From Acetobacter peroxydans (GTDB lineage Bacteria > Pseudomonadota > Alphaproteobacteria > Acetobacterales > Acetobacteraceae), in NCBI RefSeq assembly GCF_006539345.1, contig NZ_BJMV01000007.1:62001-126000 (forward strand): 64,000 bases of DNA, written 5' to 3'. The position numbers and the translations under genes were made by a program. This document shows, one piece after another, positions 25,235 to 35,769 of this stretch; positions within the stretch are counted from its first letter, which is position 1, and the number at the start of each line of letters is the position of its first letter. The notes beneath the pieces were generated by a model that had not been told where the DNA came from, ran no database searches, and worked only from the letters and a program-made list of their open reading frames with translations.

Positions 25235-25624
25235 ATGCTGTTCATGGCAAATTTCGGAACATGGCTGCATACGCGCCGGAAAGGGCGGTTGATCGGCAAG
25301 GATGCCGATGGCCGCTGCTATTATGAATCCACAGGCCCTGCCCGTCTGGGCGGAGGGGTCGAGCGCGCCGAGCGCTGGGTGATCTACCATAAGGGGGAAG
25401 ACCCCTCCGCCGTGCCGGCGGAATGGTGGGGGTGGCTGCACCACACGCTGGAAGCCCCGATTCCCGATGCCGAGCGCAAGCCCTGGCAACTGCCCCACCA
25501 GCCTAACCTGACAGGCGGGCCGGGCGCTTACCGCCCGCAGGGGAGCCTGTACGCAACCGGCAAGCACCCGCCCGCGACGGGTGATTATGAGGCCTGGACT
25601 CCGGGCGATACGCCCAAGGCGTGA
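25235..25624 (+). CDS. NADH-quinone oxidoreductase accessory subunit NDUFA12 family
   Basis: 129-residue homologue of the mitochondrial complex I supernumerary subunit NDUFA12 (B17.2), kept in alphaproteobacteria. Characteristic segments: TWLHTRRKGRLIGKD, RWVIYHKGEDPSAVPAEWWGWLHH and the terminal Pro-rich YRPQGS...TGDYEAWTPG tail. It sits at the inner membrane on the peripheral arm. ATG 25235 follows GGAGTCC. It is followed 56 bases later by mlaD, in a unit with a DUF2155 gene. Confidence 0.93.
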   Translation: MLFMANFGTWLHTRRKGRLIGKDADGRCYYESTGPARLGGGVERAERWVIYHKGEDPSAVPAEWWGWLHHTLEAPIPDAERKPWQLPHQPNLTGGPGAYRPQGSLYATGKHPPATGDYEAWTPGDTPKA

Positions 25625-25680
25625 TTTGCCGCGCATTCCCTGCTAGGGTGTCGCCACCAACAGGGAGTGCGGTCGGTTTC

Positions 25681-26214
25681 ATGGCTTCTGCAATGGCGGA
25701 AAAATCACGGCGCGACATCGCCGAGCTTGTGACGGGGGCCATCGTGCTGTGCGCGCTGGCCGCCATGCTGGTGGCCACGGTTCTGGACGCAGGGCGCAAG
25801 AGCACGGGCGATGGCTATCAGCTTGGGGCTGATTTCTCCCATATAGACGGACTCGATATCGGTTCCGATGTGCGGCTGGCCGGGGTTACGGTCGGCCATG
25901 TCGTGTCGGAAAGCGTCAATCCACAGACTTTCAGGGCGCATGTGGTCTTTACCGTGCGGCCTGATCTGCACCTGTCAGATGATACGGCGGCCATCATTAC
26001 CAGCGACAGCCTGCTGGGCGGCAAATACATCGCCCTCTCTCCGGGGGGCGATGACAGAACGCTCAGCCCCGGCGCGACCATGACCCAGACACAGGGTTCC
26101 ATCAGTCTGGAACAGCTTCTGAGCAAGTTCATTTTCTCCGTGACGGATACGCTGACCCGCAGCCGCAAGACTGCGGCGGATCATGCACAATCCGGGCAAG
26201 AAGGCGCGCCTTGA
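25681..26214 (+). CDS. mlaD: Outer-membrane lipid asymmetry protein MlaD (MCE domain)
   Basis: 177-residue inner-membrane MCE protein, the substrate-channel subunit of the MlaFEDB phospholipid transporter. The N-terminal anchor is LVTGAIVLCALAAMLVATVLDA (about 16-37). The MCE fold follows: ADFSHIDGLDIGSDVRLAGVTVG (50-72) and SLLGGKYIALSPGG. The partner genes mlaE/mlaF are not next to it; mlaA and mlaC lie about 15 kb away. ATG 25681 is the likely start; ATG 25693 is an alternative. Confidence 0.92.
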   Translation: MASAMAEKSRRDIAELVTGAIVLCALAAMLVATVLDAGRKSTGDGYQLGADFSHIDGLDIGSDVRLAGVTVGHVVSESVNPQTFRAHVVFTVRPDLHLSDDTAAIITSDSLLGGKYIALSPGGDDRTLSPGATMTQTQGSISLEQLLSKFIFSVTDTLTRSRKTAADHAQSGQEGAP

Positions 26215-26262
26215 GGCATTCCCTCCGGCAGGGCAGCGGATTTGATACAGGAAACAGGCAGG

Positions 26263-26475
26263 ATGGAAGTGTTGCGGATCTGGCCACAGGAAGACGGGCA
26301 GCCCGTTTCGTGTCAGGAGAAAATCCGGGTGCTGGAAGAAAACTGGCAGGATGTGCGGCAGGTTCTGACCGATGCCTTCGAGGATGCGGTATTGATGGGT
26401 GTAAGCGAGCAGGTCATGCGTGAGCGACTGACAGAACTGGTGCAGGCATTGCAGTCTCCAAGGATGGGCGCATGA
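26263..26475 (+). CDS. Small conserved protein between mlaD and DUF2155 gene
   Basis: 70-residue protein, mostly acidic and helical, with WQDVRQVLTDAFEDAV and RERLTELVQALQ. No domain is recognised. Its stop overlaps the next start in ATGA fashion (26472-26475), which favours a real, coupled gene. A TTG at 26242 would add seven residues; the ATG has AGGCAGG just before it. It could assist the envelope function of its neighbours, but this is only context. Confidence 0.6.
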   Translation: MEVLRIWPQEDGQPVSCQEKIRVLEENWQDVRQVLTDAFEDAVLMGVSEQVMRERLTELVQALQSPRMGA

Positions 26476-27239
26476 GGGTGCGCGCAGGTGGCCTGTCCGG
26501 GCGCGGCAGGGTCAGACATGGTTTTCTGACTGGCGGTATGGGGATGCTGCTGGCGGGCGCGGTGGGGGCGGGTCTTACGGGGGGGCAGGGTTTTGCCGCC
26601 GGTGTGCCGCTGGCCCCACCTGCCGTTTACCCGGCGGATACATGGCAGGGCAGGACCGTGGCTGTGATACGCGTGCTCGACAAGCTGGACGCGCATGTAG
26701 AGGTGCTGTCCGTGCCGGTTGGCGGCACAGCGCACTACAAGAACCTGGAAATTGGCGTTGCCCGCTGTGTGGCCCGCCCGCCCACGCTCGCCCCGGATGC
26801 CGCCGCCTGGCTCGACCTGCGCGACACGCACCCTGACGGCGTGGCGTTTCATGGCTGGATGCTGGCAGCAGAACCGGCGCTGGGCGTGCTTGAAAGCCCG
26901 CTCTACGATGTGCGGATGATCCGGTGTGAGGGGCAGAACACCGCGCCCACGCCCATGCCGCTGGCAACGCCGGTGGTGCCTGTGCTGCCATCGGCCACGC
27001 CGCAGGCCGCACCGGGCGGTGCTCCGGCGGCTGATGGCACGCATCTGCTTGTGCCTCCGCCGGGTATGCAGCCAACACCGGGTACAACAGCCCAGCCTAC
27101 GCCTGCGACGGCTCCTGCATCAACACAGGCTCCATCTGTCGTTGCTCCGCAGGCGCCTCTGCCGCCGCCCGTTCCTTTCCCGTCCGGCGATCAGAACCGG
27201 GCAGGCAGCGCGGAACCAAAAACAGGCGATACATACTGA
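26472..27239 (+). CDS. DUF2155 domain exported protein with Pro-rich tail
   Basis: 255 residues. A hydrophobic export segment (about 17-43) ends at FAAG, and the DUF2155 domain spans about 55-155: TVAVIRVLDKLDAHVEVLSVPVGG, RCVARPP and GWMLAAEPALGVLESPLYDVRMIRC. The last 100 residues are a low-complexity Pro/Ala/Thr tail. In other alphaproteobacteria the DUF2155 gene often follows the NDUFA12 gene, and its product is probably periplasmic. Role unknown; the position beside MlaD suggests an envelope task. Confidence 0.86.
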   Translation: MRVRAGGLSGRGRVRHGFLTGGMGMLLAGAVGAGLTGGQGFAAGVPLAPPAVYPADTWQGRTVAVIRVLDKLDAHVEVLSVPVGGTAHYKNLEIGVARCVARPPTLAPDAAAWLDLRDTHPDGVAFHGWMLAAEPALGVLESPLYDVRMIRCEGQNTAPTPMPLATPVVPVLPSATPQAAPGGAPAADGTHLLVPPPGMQPTPGTTAQPTPATAPASTQAPSVVAPQAPLPPPVPFPSGDQNRAGSAEPKTGDTY

Positions 27240-27354
27240 CAGGGGATCAGGCCCGGTGCTTTCCGGTGTAGGCCGGCTAGTATCGGCTCGTGGCGGAAGG
27301 TAGAGGGTCTTTCTGCGCCCGGATGCGGAAAACAGGCCATATAAGAGGTGTTTC

Positions 27355-28089
27355 ATGCTCGGTTTTCATGGGGTGCAGAGCGCCCGTTTTCCCATCCCGC
27401 CTTTGTCTCAGGCCGCGTTTTTGCTGAATTTTGACGGCACGCTGGTGGAAGAGACACCCCCAGGAGACCCCGTGGTGCTGCCGCCCGGCCTTATAGACAC
27501 ACTGCGCCGCCTGAGGGCAGCCTGTGGCGATGCACTGGCCATTGTTTCTTCCCGCACCGTCGAACAACTGGATGCGTTTCTGGGCGATGTGCCGTTCGCT
27601 GTGGGGGGAGAGGGCGGCATTGCCCTGCGCCACAGGCCGGGGGGGCCTATCGAGCGGACAGCCCTGCCGGAACTGCCCAGAATCTGGCTTGTGCAGGCGC
27701 GCGACCTTGTGGGCACCTTGCCGGGCGTCAGGCTGGAACATACGGAGGGCGGGTTTATCCTGCATTACCGCGCAGCGCCTGAGGCCGCGCAGGTTCTGCA
27801 TGATGCCGTTGCCGCGTGGGTCAAGGAATCGGCCGGGGCGTATCTGCTCGCGGCGGGGCGCATGGCGTGGGAAATCCACCCCGCCGGGGTGGACAAGGGC
27901 TATGCGGTATCGTTGCTGATGCAGCGGCCGCCTTTTCTGGGGCGCAAGCCGGTTGTGATCGGTAACGACAAGTCCGATGAGAGCGCCATGGCCGCGGCCA
28001 AAGCCGCCGGGGGTGCGGGGTTTCGTATTCCGGTGGATTTCCCCACACCCGCCGTGCTGCGGACCTGGCTTGCGGGGCTGACCGCCTAG
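27355..28089 (+). CDS. OtsB-like HAD protein; trehalose-phosphatase fold with Asn in place of nucleophile Asp
   Basis: 244 residues with the overall plan of trehalose-6-phosphate phosphatase OtsB. HAD motif I reads LLNFDGTLVEE (residues 24-34) where OtsB has FLDFDGTL, so the nucleophile Asp is replaced by Asn (codon AAT at about 27427). Motif II is VSSRTVEQ, motif III GVDKGYAVS (Lys kept), and motif IV GNDKSDES where OtsB has GDDxTDE. With two acidic residues of the metal/nucleophile set changed, ordinary phosphatase chemistry is doubtful. No otsA is near. The mean base composition matches its neighbours, so I see no sign of recent decay, and the reading frame is intact. Confidence 0.8.
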   Translation: MLGFHGVQSARFPIPPLSQAAFLLNFDGTLVEETPPGDPVVLPPGLIDTLRRLRAACGDALAIVSSRTVEQLDAFLGDVPFAVGGEGGIALRHRPGGPIERTALPELPRIWLVQARDLVGTLPGVRLEHTEGGFILHYRAAPEAAQVLHDAVAAWVKESAGAYLLAAGRMAWEIHPAGVDKGYAVSLLMQRPPFLGRKPVVIGNDKSDESAMAAAKAAGGAGFRIPVDFPTPAVLRTWLAGLTA

Positions 28090-28213
28090 GGGGCGGGGCA
28101 CGCGCCGGAAATCCGGAATATGGCGTCAGTTGCCAAGGCAGGAGGGCGGGCGCAGGATGCCGCGGCCGCCAACCCACAGGGGCGCAGGCTGGAGCAACAG
28201 GCGGGAGCATGAC

Positions 28214-28729
28214 ATGAGCCGCGACAGAACCGGATGGATGCCGGGCGTGTTGATGATACTGGCGGGGAGCATGGCGCTGGCCTTTGCATGGTGGGTCGAG
28301 CGCGGGCTGGGCATCACGCCCTGCGAACTCTGCCTTCTCGAACGCTGGCCCTGGCGTATCCTTATTGTGGCGGGCGTGGCCGCTGCCGTGTTGCCCGGTG
28401 CTTTGCGGCGGGTTTTCCTGTGGTGCGGCGTGCTGCTGATGCTGGGCTCCATCGGGCTGGCCGTGTGCCATGCCGGGGTGGAATGGGGCTGGTGGCCGAG
28501 CCCTCTGCCTGCCTGCCATGCACCGCATGTAACCGGGCGCACTATGGCTGAGCGTCTGGCCTCCATGCCGGTCCGGCCCCAGAAACCCTGTGACTGGCCG
28601 ACCTATCTGGTACCGGGTGTTCCGGTTTCGATGGCGGTTATCGGGGGGCTTTATGCGCTGGTGGTGCTGGTTGGGTTGCTTGGCAGCCTGCGTTCAGGCC
28701 AGCGCCAGACCCGGCGTATTTTTCGCTGA
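28214..28729 (+). CDS. dsbB: Disulfide bond formation protein DsbB
   Basis: 171-residue four-helix inner-membrane quinone reductase that re-oxidises DsbA. The first periplasmic-loop pair is CELC (about residues 38-41) after the second segment, and further Cys lie in the second loop (CHAGVEW, PACHAP, PQKPCDW). Hydrophobic segments near 12-28, 45-60, 66-80 and 140-160 give the four spans. ATG 28214 has CGGGAG about 8 bases upstream. Confidence 0.92.
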   Translation: MSRDRTGWMPGVLMILAGSMALAFAWWVERGLGITPCELCLLERWPWRILIVAGVAAAVLPGALRRVFLWCGVLLMLGSIGLAVCHAGVEWGWWPSPLPACHAPHVTGRTMAERLASMPVRPQKPCDWPTYLVPGVPVSMAVIGGLYALVVLVGLLGSLRSGQRQTRRIFR

Positions 28730-28756
28730 ACTGCGGATCAATAACGGGCGCAGGGC

Positions 28757-29218
28757 TTATGCGCCGCCTGCGAAACGGTCTGCCTGCATGACCTGACCGG
28801 CCAGCGTTTCCAGTCGTTCGCAGGCCAGTGGCCCCAGTGCCTTGATGTCCGCATAGGAGAACCAGCGGGCTTCCAGCGCATCATCGCCTGCCTGCGGGGT
28901 TGGGCACGGCCCGGCGGGCAGATGGCAGCGCACCGCGATAATGACGTAATGGAACGCCAGCGCGCCTGCGGTGTCATGGCGGATCGACTCGAAGGTATCA
29001 ATCACGGCCTGCCCCGTGGCGTGCAGGGCCGTTTCTTCCTCCAGTTCCCGGGTGGCAGCCTGAAGCAGCGTTTCCCCCGGCTCTACCTTGCCGCCGGGAA
29101 AACCCCACAGTCCGGCATCGGGCATCTTGCCGCGCCGGACCAGTAAAAACCTGTCTTCATGTCGGATAACGGCCAGTACGCCGACACGCGGCAGGGCGGG
29201 AGAAGAAATGGAGTGCAT
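28757..29218 (-). CDS. Nudix hydrolase
   Basis: 153-residue Nudix protein with a complete box, GGKVEPGETLLQAATRELEEET (residues 39-60), the Mg-binding GX5EX7REUXEEXGU pattern with a conserved REL-EE. Such enzymes hydrolyse nucleoside diphosphates linked to another moiety (for example ADP-ribose, 8-oxo-dGTP or NADH). The substrate cannot be fixed from the motif alone. ATG 29218 matches the family start; the reading frame extends upstream without conservation. Confidence 0.9.
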   Translation of the reverse strand: MHSISSPALPRVGVLAVIRHEDRFLLVRRGKMPDAGLWGFPGGKVEPGETLLQAATRELEEETALHATGQAVIDTFESIRHDTAGALAFHYVIIAVRCHLPAGPCPTPQAGDDALEARWFSYADIKALGPLACERLETLAGQVMQADRFAGGA

Positions 29219-29363
29219 GGGCTCAAGGATGCGGCCTGCCCGTGCAATGGTCAATTCCCCCGGCGGCGCGGGCGGGGCTATGCGGCCCGTGCATCCGTTA
29301 ACGCGCGGGCATATCAACGCAGGCATTGACGTGGCCCTTTCTTTTTTTCCAAGCTGAACCGTT

Positions 29364-29828
29364 ATGAAAGACCCTCATGTCCCCTCGGATAGCGTATCCG
29401 GGCAGGCGACTGTCTGCCCCTTTCCGCGCCAGCAGATTCTGGAGCGCAGGCAGGCTGCGGGGTATCTGGGTGTGCCTGCGCGGCGGCTGTGGCTGCTGGA
29501 ATGGATAGGCGGCGGCCCGCGTTCGGTCAGGCATAAGGGACGTGTGATCCGTTACCGGCGCGATGAACTGGACCGCTACAGCGCCAGACAGTTTGAACGC
29601 GCGGGCCTGCCCGCCGAGTTTCTGGCCCGCTATCGTCGGCAGCGTGAGCAGGCGGGGTATGGCGGGCTTGATCCGTTTCTGGATATGGCCAGCCGTGACG
29701 AAATGCTGGGGCTGTATGCCCGGTCGGGCAGTCGGGTAGCGATCGTGGTCGGGATGGTTCTGATCGTGCTGTCGCATACGCCGCTTTCGCGTATGGTCTT
29801 CCACGCTCTGCACTGGCGTCTCGCGTAA
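29364..29828 (+). CDS. Putative membrane-anchored HTH protein (MerR/excisionase-like)
   Basis: 154 residues. The N-terminal half has a winged-helix-like region, QILERRQAAGYLGVPARRLWLLEW and GGGPRSVRHKGRVIRYRRDELDRY (about 24-72), typical of AlpA/excisionase-type domains (the pattern that ends ...VRYRRSDLDAW). The C-terminal end holds one hydrophobic segment, VAIVVGMVLIVLSH (about 125-138), predicted as a membrane anchor. A DNA-binding protein tied to the membrane by its C-terminus is unusual. Function and target are unknown. It has no clear ribosome site. Confidence 0.65.
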   Translation: MKDPHVPSDSVSGQATVCPFPRQQILERRQAAGYLGVPARRLWLLEWIGGGPRSVRHKGRVIRYRRDELDRYSARQFERAGLPAEFLARYRRQREQAGYGGLDPFLDMASRDEMLGLYARSGSRVAIVVGMVLIVLSHTPLSRMVFHALHWRLA

Positions 29829-29894
29829 GGTGCAGCCCCATTGCGGCGCCGTGGCTCCCTTGCGCAAAGGGGCAGGCGCGACCATGTTTGGGGC

Positions 29895-32162
<2,268 letters not shown>

Positions 32163-32232
32163 GGGCCTTGTTTATGGGGGGCAAGGCTTCTACCGTCTGG
32201 GCGGGATGATCCGTATTGCTACTGGCAAGGAT

Positions 32233-32895
32233 ATGAACGACGTGTCTCAGATAGACCTTGAACCGGATTACGAAGCCCTTGCGCGCGCACCTGTCCGCAC
32301 CGAGCCTTTCAGGCATGTGGTGGTGCCGCACTTCATTCGCGAGCAGGACCTGCCTCGTGTCTTCGCAAACCTGCCGCATATTCCCTCGGGCGGGTCGTTT
32401 CCGCCGCAATCCCTGAACCTCTCACCGCTCATGCGCACGCTGCTGGCGCAGATGGAAGGGCCTGAACTCCGCAGGCTGATCGCCGAAAAGCTCGATCTCG
32501 ATCTGTCGGACGCGCCTTCCATGCTGACGATCCGGGGCCGCACCCGCGAGAAGGACGGGCGTATCCATACGGATTCTCTCGCCAAGCGCGTGACGATTCT
32601 GCTCTATCTGAACCCGTCGGGCGAGGTGTGGGAAAAACAGGAAGGCTGCCTGCGGTTGTTGCGCGGCCCGCATGACATAGAAGACTATGTGCATGAGGTG
32701 CAGCCGGTGGACGGAACGCTGCTCATTTTCCCCAACGGGCCGGACGCATGGCATGGCCACCGGCAGTATGTGGGGCCGCGTTACACCATTCAGCTCAATT
32801 ACATGACGCGTGATGCCAAGGCCCGCTCGGAGCTGCGGCGTCACAAGCTGTCGGCCATGGTCAAGAAGCTTGCCCTGCCCGGTCTGGATGCCTGA
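32233..32895 (+). CDS. 2OG-Fe(II) oxygenase superfamily protein
   Basis: 220 residues. The iron site reads IHTDS (H-x-D) near residue 110-114 with a distal His in DAWHGHR, and the 2-oxoglutarate-binding Arg in GPRYTIQLNYM. Family members hydroxylate or oxidise proteins or small molecules; the substrate is unknown. The N-terminal region FRHVVVPHFIREQDLPRVFANLP also fits. ATG 32233 is chosen; an upstream ATG at 32206 (plus nine residues) is possible, and neither has a good ribosome site. Confidence 0.82.
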   Translation: MNDVSQIDLEPDYEALARAPVRTEPFRHVVVPHFIREQDLPRVFANLPHIPSGGSFPPQSLNLSPLMRTLLAQMEGPELRRLIAEKLDLDLSDAPSMLTIRGRTREKDGRIHTDSLAKRVTILLYLNPSGEVWEKQEGCLRLLRGPHDIEDYVHEVQPVDGTLLIFPNGPDAWHGHRQYVGPRYTIQLNYMTRDAKARSELRRHKLSAMVKKLALPGLDA

Positions 32896-32946
32896 GGGCA
32901 GGCGGCGGCTTTTGACGGCGTTGAAGCAGGAAAACAGGAAGAATTG

Positions 32947-35733
32947 ATGACACAGTGTACCGCCAGCACGGCCAGTAAGCGGCTGCCCGGTTTTGCCCGC
33001 ACCCTGAGTATTGCCCTGTGCGCGGCCACATGCCTTGCGGGTGTGGCCGTGCCGGGGGCATCGGCTCTGGCGCAGCAGGCCATGGACATGCCACCCGGCC
33101 AGATGGGCGGTATGCCCTCAGCACTGGTGCCCGCGGCACTCAGCAGTGCGCAGGTCGTGCGGGCAACCCTGCCCAACGGGCTGCGGGTTGTGATTGTGCC
33201 GGACCGTCTGGCCCCGGTCGTGACAACCGAGATCAACTATCTTGTCGGCTCGGCAGAAACACCCAAGGGCTTTCCCGGCACGGCTCATGCGCTGGAGCAC
33301 ATGATGTTCCGCGGGAGCGCCGGGTTGGATAAGGATCAGCTTGCCTCTGTCGGGGCGCGGCTGGGCGGCAGCTACAATGCTGACACCACCGAGGACGTAA
33401 CCCAGTATTTCTATACCGCGCAGTCGCGCGACCTGCCGGTCCTGCTTAAAATCGAGGCGCTACGCATGACAGGGCTGACCCTGTCCGAAGCGGACTGGCA
33501 GAAGGAGCGCGGCGCGATCGAGCAGGAGGTCTCGCGCGACCTGTCCAGCCCCGCCTATCTGTATCTGGAGCAGTTGCAGGCCATTCTGTTCGCCGGCACG
33601 CCGTACGAGCACGACGCGCTGGGCACGCGGCCTTCCTTCGAGCGTACGAAAGCGGCTGACCTGCGCGCGTTCTATCGCAAATGGTATGCCCCCAATAATG
33701 CGGTGCTGGTGATTGCGGGCGACGTCAATCCGGTGAGTACGCTCGAACTGGTTGAAGACACGTTTGGCGGCATCCCGCGCCGTGCCCTGCCTGCGCGTAC
33801 GCCGGTCGCTCCTGTGCCACCGCCTGCCAAAACCCTGTCTTTTGCCACGGATTATCCGGTCGGGTTCGCAACGCTGGCTTTCCCCATGCCGGGTTCTTCC
33901 GCGCGGGATTTCGCGGTGGCGGATATTCTGTCTGATGTGCTGTCCAGCCAGCGGGGGGCATTGTACCAGCTTGTGCCGCAGGGCCGTGCCCTGTTTGCCG
34001 GGTTTGAATACGCGCCCAAGCAACTGGCCGGCTTCGGCCTGGCGCTGGCGGCTTTCCCCAAAGGGGGTGACGCCAAGCGGACAATGGCCGATATGCGCGC
34101 CGTGTTGGAAAAAATCCGCCATGACGGCGTGCCAGCCGATCTGGTTGAAGCCGCCAAGCGGCGCGAGATCGCGCAGTTGCAGTTCGCGGCCAATTCCGTC
34201 AGCGGTCTGGCCGAACTGTGGTCCAACGCGCTGGCGTTCCAGAAGCTGGAATCGCCCGGAGATATGGTGGCCGCCTATCAGGCTGTAACGCCCGAGGCCG
34301 TCAATGCGCTGGCCGCCACCCTGCTTGATCCCGCCCATGCGGTTTCTGCTGTGCTGACGCCTGAAAGCTCTGGCCAGCCGGTGGCGGGCAAGGGCTTTGG
34401 CGGGGCCGAGTCGTTCGGTGCGACGCCAGACAAGCCTGTGCCCCTGCCTGCATGGGCGGAAAAAGACCTGACCCGGCTGGACAAGCCCGAGCCCACGGCT
34501 CAGCCCACGGTCAGCACCCTGCCCAACGGGCTGAAGCTGATTGTCTGGCCCTCGCACGTTAGCCACACCATCCAGCTTACGGGGCAGGTGCGCCAGACCC
34601 CGGCGCTGGAGGAGCCGCAGGGGCAGGAAGGGGTGAGCGACGTGACCGAGGCGCTCTTTGCCTACGGCACCACCCAGCATGACCGTCTGGCTTTCCAGAA
34701 AGCGCTGGATGATATTCCTGCATGGGAGAGTGCTGGCAGCGGGTTCAGCCTGCGGGTGCTTACACCCGATTTTGAAAAGGGCATTGCCCTTCTGGCAGAA
34801 AACGAACTGCATCCGGCCTTCCCTGCCAGTGACTTTGAAATTGTGCGGGCGCAGACAGCACAGGCGCAGGCGGGGGAACTCGCGTCTCCGGGGCATCTGT
34901 TCACCCAGGCGATCAAGGTCGCCATTCTGCCGCCCAAAGACCCGGCCCTGCGTGAAGCAACGCCGCAGAGCATCATGCACGTCACGCGCGACGACGTGCT
35001 GCATTATTACGCACATGCCTGGCGGCCTGACCTGACGACGATCGTGGTGACGGGTGATGTGACCCCCGAGAAGGCCCGCGCGGTGGTGGAGCACGCCTTT
35101 GGCGGCTGGCAGGCGGAGGGGCCAAAGCCCGAACTCAACCTGCCCACCGTGCCGCTCAGCAAGGCATCACGCGCGCATGTGCCGGACAAGAGCAGCGTGC
35201 AGGACGAGGTGGTGCTGGCCGAAACGCTGGGCCTGACCGCCGCTAACCCGGACCATTTCGCGTTGCAGCTTGGTAACGAGGTGCTGGGTGGTGGGTTGTT
35301 CTCATCCCGCCTGTATCGCGACCTGCGGGTGAAGACCGGCTATGTCTATACCGTTGGCAGCGATTTCGAGTGGGGTCGTACCCGGGGCACCTACACGGTG
35401 AATTACGGCGCCGACCCGGACAAGGTGGGCAAGGCGCGCGCGGCCGTGCTGCATGATGTCGGGGCCATGGTGGCGGCACCGCCTACGGATGCGGAACTGT
35501 CTCTGGCCAAGGCATCGCTGCTGCGGCGGATACCGCTCCAGCGCGCAAGCCTCGACCATATTGCTTCGCAGTATCTCTATCTGGCCAGTCTCGATCTGCC
35601 ACTGGATAACGCCGACCGTGCCGCACAGGCATATTACAGCGCCACGGGGGCGGATATTCAGGCCGCTTTCCGGCAGTGGATTCGTCCCGATGATCTGTCC
35701 ACCATTGTCAAAGGTCCTGCTCCCACCTGGTAA
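32947..35733 (+). CDS. M16 family zinc metallopeptidase (two-lobe, exported)
   Basis: 928-residue protease of the insulinase/mitochondrial processing peptidase family. A signal peptide is present (LSIALCAATCLAGVAVPGASALA). The first M16 unit holds the zinc motif HALEH (HxxEH, in GTAHALEHMMFRG) with the distal Glu region ERGAIEQEVSRD. A second, non-catalytic M16-like unit follows from about residue 480 (second copy of STLPNGLKLIVWPS). Likely periplasmic and involved in peptide or protein turnover. The ATG is preceded by AGGAAG. Confidence 0.93.
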   Translation: MTQCTASTASKRLPGFARTLSIALCAATCLAGVAVPGASALAQQAMDMPPGQMGGMPSALVPAALSSAQVVRATLPNGLRVVIVPDRLAPVVTTEINYLVGSAETPKGFPGTAHALEHMMFRGSAGLDKDQLASVGARLGGSYNADTTEDVTQYFYTAQSRDLPVLLKIEALRMTGLTLSEADWQKERGAIEQEVSRDLSSPAYLYLEQLQAILFAGTPYEHDALGTRPSFERTKAADLRAFYRKWYAPNNAVLVIAGDVNPVSTLELVEDTFGGIPRRALPARTPVAPVPPPAKTLSFATDYPVGFATLAFPMPGSSARDFAVADILSDVLSSQRGALYQLVPQGRALFAGFEYAPKQLAGFGLALAAFPKGGDAKRTMADMRAVLEKIRHDGVPADLVEAAKRREIAQLQFAANSVSGLAELWSNALAFQKLESPGDMVAAYQAVTPEAVNALAATLLDPAHAVSAVLTPESSGQPVAGKGFGGAESFGATPDKPVPLPAWAEKDLTRLDKPEPTAQPTVSTLPNGLKLIVWPSHVSHTIQLTGQVRQTPALEEPQGQEGVSDVTEALFAYGTTQHDRLAFQKALDDIPAWESAGSGFSLRVLTPDFEKGIALLAENELHPAFPASDFEIVRAQTAQAQAGELASPGHLFTQAIKVAILPPKDPALREATPQSIMHVTRDDVLHYYAHAWRPDLTTIVVTGDVTPEKARAVVEHAFGGWQAEGPKPELNLPTVPLSKASRAHVPDKSSVQDEVVLAETLGLTAANPDHFALQLGNEVLGGGLFSSRLYRDLRVKTGYVYTVGSDFEWGRTRGTYTVNYGADPDKVGKARAAVLHDVGAMVAAPPTDAELSLAKASLLRRIPLQRASLDHIASQYLYLASLDLPLDNADRAAQAYYSATGADIQAAFRQWIRPDDLSTIVKGPAPTW

Positions 35734-35769
35734 GGGGCGCAGGCCGGCGCGGTTAGTGCCCGTGCCCGT

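Noticed and set aside
29364-29828. Excisionase of an integrated element
   Set aside because: The HTH region resembles excisionases, but there is no integrase or attachment site nearby, and a C-terminal membrane span is not expected for Xis.
33460-35094. Minus-strand open frame of 544 codons under the M16 peptidase
   Set aside because: No domain pattern and high Arg/Gln/Gly content typical of an antisense shadow; the plus-strand peptidase is well supported.
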